Source: Sciurus carolinensis
Lineage: Eukaryota; Chordata; Mammalia; Rodentia; Sciuridae
Length of the DNA: 64,000 nt
Assembly: GCF_902686445.1 (NCBI RefSeq)
Contig: NW_025920106.1
Location: 2,108,001 to 2,172,000 of the forward strand
Direction: 5' to 3'
Part shown: one piece after another, positions 57,960-64,000 of the stretch
Position numbering within the stretch: position 1 is the first letter of the stretch
Layout of the letters: each line of letters opens with the position of its first letter
Translations under genes and position numbers: made by a program
Notes under the pieces: generated by a model
What the model was told of the DNA's origin: nothing
The model's database searches: none
The model's input: the letters and a program-made list of their open reading frames with translations, nothing else

Positions 57960-59000
57960 ATTACAGAAATTTACTTGAGGCTTCCCCAGTCTGAATCCTG
58001 CATCCCTCCATCACTCCCCACTCTCCCCAAATACCTCTCACCTCTGGCTCCCTGTCCCATTGTTCTTCCTTCCTTCTTCCCTTCCTCCCACCCTGGCCTG
58101 CTCCATCCCTACTCCATCCCTGTTTCTGGCCCACTGTGCTGGGGGTCTGTTGACCACCTTTTGTTGGTCCAAAGGCTCCAGTCAGCCTTCTGCCCACTGC
58201 ACCATGATGGTGGTGCCCTAGCTCAAGCCTGTGCAAAGCTTGGCTCTCAATCCTGCTGGAATAAGCAGGGGCAACCAAAGTCCAGGTCAACTCCCAGGCC
58301 TCTGGCTAGGAACTTGTGGCATCCTGGGGATTGTGAAGCATGCAGCCTCCTTCTCTCCAGTCACCACTCTGACAGACTGTGCACAATTTTGCTGGATTCC
58401 ACAGTAAGAGCCCAAAAAGCCACATAGGGAGCCTTCCCTTTCACTGCTTGCTGATAGGCCTATCATGCTCAAGGCAGGCATCTGAATCTTCCCAGTAATC
58501 AAAGTTCTCTGAATTTTCTGATGCAGTTCTTTCCATGGATTCCCCTAGCCCTATGGACTCCATCATGACAAAATAGACAATTGAGCAGGCCACCCAGGAA
58601 TCCAGGTGCATTATTTGAAATAAGTAGCCATGAGAATTTTCCAGACCTTACCAGTTCTGTTACTATGGACCATAGCTATCATACATCACCAACTCCCTGT
58701 GCTGCAGAACATCTCCAACTCGCAGGCACTGGAAAGTTGTGAGAATAACAAGGCAGGTGGCTTCCTGTGTGGAAGATGGAAATAGAGGAACAGCGATTCT
58801 TAGCTATGGTAACTCTTCATGGCCCCTGCTGAGATGGATATTGAGGAAAAGAGTGAATTTGTGGACATCCAGGGAAGTGACTTAAAGATGACTGTGTTGT
58901 TCCCCCAGGAAAGGAAAGCCTCATTTCCACTCCATTGGTCAAGATCTTGGATAAGGAAGAGGAACAGTACCTCCTAATGTTCAGCAAGTGCCAGCAGCCC
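57960..59000. other. GC-richer block, unrecognised
   Basis: Composition shifts sharply from AT-rich to C-rich at about 57975. Several open stretches (for example 150 codons at 57975-58427, plus strand) have no recognisable domain and look low-complexity at their start. It leads into the third paralogous block, so it may be that family's upstream part or an old processed pseudogene. No poly(A) tail or target duplication was found. Confidence 0.4.
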
Positions 59001-60385
59001 TTCTGCTCTTCATCCATTCCCTGAAGTGTGACCAGACCCATTCTCAAAAGGCTATAGAAGATCCAGGACAGGGACATGTTTGTCCAAAATAAGCACCGTA
59101 AGAGCATAAAATCTACTGAGGGGAAAGGTACATCTGAGAGCAATAGAAGTCAACCTAAAGGGCAGCTGGGAAACCTAAAGGTGATGACTAAAGAGAGCTG
59201 CTCTTGGAACTATGTTTTCTCACTGCTTTGCTTTGCTTTGGGAAGATACCATTTTACTTGAAGGAATTGAGCGAGTCTGTGCTGAATAAATATCCTAATA
59301 TCTTTTGATGTCACACAGGAACCACAGTGAGTATTTAAAAACCAGCTTCCCTGTTTCATTGTAGGTCCAGTCACAACTCTAATGAAACTTTTTTATAGTT
59401 TTTCTGAAGAGTTTTAGTACTTTTTTATTATTAAAGTTACTTGTATATGAGACTACAATAAATTTTGAAGGATATTCTGAAGCCATTTTGTGTAGAATTG
59501 GGTTTAGGAGGTGGTGTTCTCATTTTTTCCATGGTTTTATGTAAATTTTTGATTCATTTTTCAAGGGTATGCATCACTTAAGAACACTGGTTTGAAAAGT
59601 TCACTAAAGAAGGCAATCAGGGATATTAGGCATGCAGAGTTTTGTTGTGCATATAACCATTCAAAAGAAAATATTTTGTATTTCATAAACATTTAGGGTC
59701 TGTTATTCCTGGACAATAACTCTCATAACATCTTTATTTTTTTCTTTAAAATTCTTCTGTTTTTTAAATTCAGGTTTCAACCATATCAGTTCTATGATTT
59801 TGCTTTTTAGCAGAGATTTCTTATGTTTCAAACTCTGATGATGAGGGGCACTATTTATTTTGAGAGCCATCACTCAGGGCTGGCTTTCCAATTCTGTTGT
59901 GTAAATTGTGGTGCTTTGCTGCTGCTGATGTGGTGGAAAGAAAGTCTTTCCTCATTGGTCATTTGTATGACAAGCAAAATCAGTATGCATGTTATCTGCT
60001 GTTATTGCAAGCAATAGGAGAGAGCCACAAATTTGCAAAGGCATTCATGTCCTTCTTGCTGTTTGGTATATTATTTTGAATATCAAGTGTCGATAGGTAT
60101 ATATTAGCAGATCATTAGCAATGAAAACTTATTTTTAAAATCTGTTAAATGAATTTATCTTTTTTAATATTAATATATATTGGATAGGATAACATGTTTT
60201 ATTTTTGGCACATGTACAGACAAATGGAGTAGTAAATTGGCATAGAGAATTCAGCAACCAACTCACATATATATATGGTTACATAATTTATGACAATGCA
60301 ATATAATGGGAAATAAATGTTTTGCTTAAATAAATGGATCCTTTTGTTGTCTGTCTGAAAAAGACCTTTACTCCATGCTATAAAA
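59000..60385. repeat. Paralogous low-copy block, copy 3, left part
   Basis: 59187-59225 resembles 2797-2845 (agctgc.cttgga.ct...ttttctca order). 59598-59640 resembles 3150-3200 (gatattaggc against gacattaggc). 59943-60055 resembles 3506-3620. The order matches copy 2, so the unit extends over more than 1 kb. Divergence is visibly higher than between copies 1 and 2. Confidence 0.6.
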
Positions 60386-60545
60386 ATACATCAATTTTTG
60401 TGGCATAATATATGGTCTATTTTACAGAAGGATCCATGTGCTGCTGATAAGAAAGTGCATTCACTCTTTGTTGGATGATAAATTCTATAAATGTCTGTAA
60501 AGTCTAAATTATTGATTACGTTATTGAGATCTATGTTTTCTTTGT

Positions 60546-61037
60546 TCAATTTTTGTTTAGAATATCTGTCCAGTGGTGAGAGAGGTGTGTTAAAACACCT
60601 AGTATTATTGTGCTGTGGTCTATTTGGTTTCTGAAATTGAGAAGGATTTGTTTGACGTACATGGATGAGCCAATGTTTGGGGCATAGATATTTATGATTT
60701 TTATGTCTTGCTGATTAATGCTTCCCTTAAGCAGTATGAAATGTCCTTCTTTATCCCTTCTGACTAACTTTGGTTTGAAGTCCACATTATCTGAAATGAG
60801 GATGGATACCCCAGCTTTTTTGCTGAGTCCATGTGCATGGTATATTTTTCCCCATCTTTTCACCTTTAGTCTGTGGGTATCTCTTTCTATGAGGTGAGTC
60901 TCTTGCAGGCAACATATTGTTGGATCTTTCTTTTTAATCCAATCTGTCAGTCTATGTCTTTTTATTGATGAGTTCAGGCCATTAACATTCAGGGTTATTA
61001 TTGAGATATGATTTGTATTCCCGGTCATTTGGCTCAT
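60546..61037 (-). pseudogene. L1 ORF2 endonuclease domain, C-terminally lost
   Basis: 163 open codons starting at the usual ORF2 Met. LNVNGLNSS and CCLQETH endonuclease motifs are intact. The frame then breaks, and the element ends before the RT. It may still encode an endonuclease-only peptide in principle, but there is no sign of expression. Confidence 0.85.
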
Positions 61038-61189
61038 TTTTATTTTTTTGACATGACTTGGTTTCTCCTTTATTTGACTATTCCTTTAGGATAGTTCCTC
61101 CCTTTGCTGATTTGCCTCATTGTTTTTCATCTCTTCCTCATGGAATATTTTGCTGAGAATGTTCTGTAATACCAGCTTTCTTTGTGTAA

Positions 61190-62130
61190 ATTATTTTAGC
61201 TTTTGTTGATCATGGAAGGATTTTATTTCATCATCAAATTTGAAGGTAAGTTTTGCTGGGTATAAGATTCTTGGTTGGCATCCATTTTCTTCCAGGGCTT
61301 GAAAAATGTTGTTCCAGGCCCTTCTAGCTTTTAGTGTCTGGATTGAAAAATCTGCTGATATCCATATTGGTTTCCCCCTGAATGTAATTTGATTCTTTTC
61401 TCTCACAGCCTTTAAAATTCTGTCTCTGTTTTGTATGTTAGGTATTTTCAATATAATGTGCCTTGGTGTTGTTCTGCTGTAATTTTGTGTATTTGGAGTC
61501 CTATAAGCCTCTTGTAATTGATTTTCCATTTCATTCCTCAGATTTGAAAAATTTTCTGATATTATTTCATTGAATAGATTGTTCATTCCTTTTGTTTGTT
61601 TCTCTATGCCTTCCTCAATCCCAATAATTCTTCAATTTGGCCTTTTCATGATATCCCATAATTCTTGTAGATTCTGTTCATGATTTCATATCATCTTCTC
61701 TGTTTGATCAACTTTGTTTTCAGGATTAAATATTTTTTCTTCAATAACTGAGGTTCTGTCTTCCAGGTATTCTATCCTATTGGTTATGCTTTCTATGATG
61801 TTTTTAATTTGGTTTATTGTTTCCTTCATTTCAAGGATTTCTGTTTGTTTTTTTTTTCAATATCTCTAACTTTATTGAAATTATATTTTGCTTCCTGTAT
61901 TTGCTCTTTAACTGTCGATTGGTGTGATCATTCAATGCATGCATTTGCTCTTTCATTTCATCCTTCAATGTCTGTATTTGCTCTTTCATCTCATCATTTG
62001 CTTTTCTGATTATTTTAATTATGTACATTCTGAACTCCCTTTCTTTCATTTCTTCTGCCATGCTGTCATTGGATTTTATTTATGTAATATCTAGATTGTT
62101 TTGGGGCATTTTCTTCTCTTGTTTTCTCAT
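61190..62130 (-). pseudogene. L1 ORF1, broken
   Basis: Open parts 62061-61831 (coiled coil with two NDEMKEQ-like repeats) and 61586-61191 (RNA-binding core). The intervening 61587-61830 is recognisable but out of frame, and the C terminus ends early relative to the other copy. Confidence 0.85.
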
Positions 62131-63070
62131 ATTCAGGTATCAGTGGATTGCTGAGATATTGCAGATTTCCTCTATTGACTTATAGTGTCCCTGAAGATTT
62201 GTAGTATATCACCTCCTAGCCTTTAGTAGCCTGAAGTCTTGGAGGAACTTGATAATGCAGTGATTCACAGGAAGCTGCCTCTCTAGGGGTGGTGGACTTC
62301 AGGTGGGGTATATGCCCTGCTAGTGGGCAGAGACGCCTCTACTTGTTAAGCAATGGTCATCCAAAGGGGAACTAGGCTGTGGACTGAGGCAAGGCCTGTT
62401 TGGGCCTGTGTCTCTGGTTTTATTGTCCTTGTGGGAAAATGTATCCCGACAGGGAAGACTCACCCATTGGGACATCTCGCTTGTCAGTTCCCCTCCTAGA
62501 GGTTCCCCTTATTCCACAACTACAAGCTGGGATGGGCAACCTTCCTTTGCAATGTACCCAGGGGTCCAGACCTACCCCCTGGGCCTGGGAGCCTCACCCT
62601 ACACCAAAGAGTCTCCTTAGGCTGCCCCTCCTCTGCAGTCCTGCAACCTTTGCTCCACCCCTAAGAATCTGTCTGTGTGGCTCTTCCACCAAGAAGCTGC
62701 CTAGGTCCTGGGACCATGCTCTGCACCTAATCATCTGGCTGTGTAGCCCCTCCTTCTGGCAGCCACCTGGAGCCCCTGTGCAGTGCTCCAAGTCCAAGCA
62801 TTGTGCTGAGCAAACCTCCTCTACAATGCTCCCAGGTATCTGAGTTCACTGCTCCAGCGGGGGGAGGCGTATCTCATTGGCCAACTCTACTTCACAAAGT
62901 TCCCTGTGTTCCGGGACTACAGCCCCATCCAGGAGGCCTCCCCAACTGGAGAGACTCACCCAGTGGCTTTGAGTTTGTTCTAAGTCTCTCAAAACCTCGT
63001 CTTCTTGAATCCTGAGTCCTCGAGCAACATGAAATGCAGTCACCCTCTAGTCTGCCATCTTGAAAACCCT
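62131..63070 (-). promoter_or_regulatory. L1 5'UTR (short form)
   Basis: Parallels 23043-24603 but is about 600 bp shorter, because the repeated cctcctcct-type units are mostly absent. It ends at the 5' terminus with a YY1-type motif (caagatggcag on the L1 strand) at 63052-63062. Confidence 0.82.
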
Positions 63071-63074
63071 CCAA

Positions 63075-64000
63075 ATTTATCTTTTTATTTCAAACAACTT
63101 TCTGCAGTTTGTGCTCTACACAAAAGTTCAGAGCACTTCCATTTTTCAATATTCAGCTTTGAAACTTTTTATAATTCTTGTCTTGCACCATGAAGCACAT
63201 GTCAAGAGAATATTATGTGCTGGAAAACTGGGCTCTTCACATCACTATCAGTCACTTGTTTCATCCATCACATTCATTTTCTTGGAGCATCTTTGTGGCA
63301 GGGTGTGATATTCACCTGTATTCTGCATCCTCCAGGACCTGCTATAAAGACCCTGGGCATTGTCACAGAGGACCTTGTGTCTGAGAGGCACGAGTCACTT
63401 CAAGAGCATGAACCTTTTTTTCAAGGCAGATTTTCCAGATATTTGTAAATTTAAAGGTAAGTTGAAGGGTCCCTTGGAAACTCAGGCCAAGACAATTTCT
63501 GAAGGTGGTCTAATTGTAAGTTAGCAGAAAATGTAGGGACCTTGGATGTGGAGTGTGAACAGAATCGCTCTGCTTGCTAGTTAACTGCCTCCTGACCTCC
63601 ATCACACATGCTAAATGACTCAGTTACTTCTCTCCTCACTAGGGAGCACAGAAGTCACCCACCTCCACCTCGAATAGAAGTCCAATAACACAGGTTGCAG
63701 TTGTCTCCTGTTTGGGCACTGTAGGAAAGGAGGAGCACCCCACAAGAATTTGTGTTATGTTTTTCAACTCAATCATCACCTAATCCAGCGAGTTACACTG
63801 GAGGCACCACAGCCCTATGTCTGAAGCTGTCAATAGCCATCACTCTGAGTGACTATGAGGGCCCTATGCCAGTTCCCTGAGTGAGCAATACAGTAGGTGA
63901 ACCCAGGCTTGGAGGAGCTGTGTGCAAGGTCAGTGCCACTTTGTCCAGTATCTTCCTGGGTGATCCTTGACTGAGTAATTGGACATGATCCTGTGCCTTC
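63075..64000. repeat. Paralogous low-copy block, copy 3, right part
   Basis: 63145-63165 resembles 3837-3860. 63405-63720 resembles 190-500, sharing aagttgaaggg, tttctga, cacccacctccacct and ctgtctcctgtt in order. 63890-63970 resembles 650-735. The block continues past the right edge of the window. Confidence 0.65.

Larger units (their letters stand above)
60390..63070 (-). mobile_element. LINE-1 with intact 5' end but no 3' half
   Basis: Minus-strand L1 reading from its 5' terminus at 63070 through the 5'UTR (to about 62130), ORF1, and the endonuclease domain of ORF2, then stopping abruptly at about 60392 (matching 21280 in the full-length copy). RT, 3'UTR and poly(A) are absent, the reverse of the usual 5' truncation. 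No target duplication was found. The endonuclease frame 61037-60546 is open and retains the catalytic QETH motif. Confidence 0.9.

Noticed and set aside
57975..58427. A 150-codon open frame as a host gene
   Set aside because: Proline/serine-rich low-complexity start, no recognised domain, no splice or polyadenylation context, and an overlapping open frame on the other strand.

Overview
The window is a stretch of mammalian nuclear DNA made almost entirely of transposable elements. No intact host protein-coding gene is recognised. The SINEs are tRNA-derived ID-like elements and composite B1-dID elements (7SL-like half plus ID-like half). Together with the L1 lineage and MaLR and gammaretrovirus-like LTRs, they point to a rodent, most likely a squirrel-related one (ground squirrel, marmot or chipmunk). 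That is an inference from repeat composition, with no gene marker behind it.

Layout. 1-4.4 kb: GC-richer, low-copy sequence containing two paralogous blocks of an unrecognised family (1-1.7 kb and about 2.7-4.43 kb). 4.4-17.7 kb: AT-rich DNA with a solo LTR (7552-8055), old plus-strand L1 pieces (10.0-12.9 kb) and SINEs. 17,728-24,603: a full-length minus-strand L1 with a perfect 13-bp target-site duplication, a tandemly repeated 5'UTR, broken ORF1 and ORF2, and a 120-bp endonuclease segment duplicated inside ORF2. 24.6-29.3 kb: SINEs and a MaLR LTR. 29,362-35,879: a decayed gammaretrovirus-like provirus with two LTRs, a proline-tRNA-like primer binding site, a tandem-repeat leader, a largely non-coding interior and a remnant of the env transmembrane subunit. 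36-45 kb: L1 tails, several solo LTRs and a second copy of the proviral interior. About 44.6-52.7 kb: a plus-strand L1 interrupted by a solo LTR and by a 1.7-kb insertion that looks like an L1 3' transduction. 52.7-58 kb: AT-rich sequence with little recognisable content. 58-64 kb: a third copy of the edge paralogue family, split by an L1 that keeps its 5' end but lacks its 3' half.

How the parts relate. The functional logic here is that of retroelements: L1 promoters, ORF1 and ORF2, their TPRT scars (poly(A) tails and target-site duplications), Pol III SINE promoters and retroviral LTR signals. Nothing resembles a new cellular gene system. The most informative observations are the probable 3' transduction at 49.9-51.7 kb, the duplicated endonuclease segment in the full-length L1, the 18-bp perfect hairpin at 36.3 kb, the mosaic provirus, and the paralogous blocks at both window edges, which suggest a locally duplicated region. 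All similarities were judged by eye; boundaries described as approximate may be off by tens of bases.
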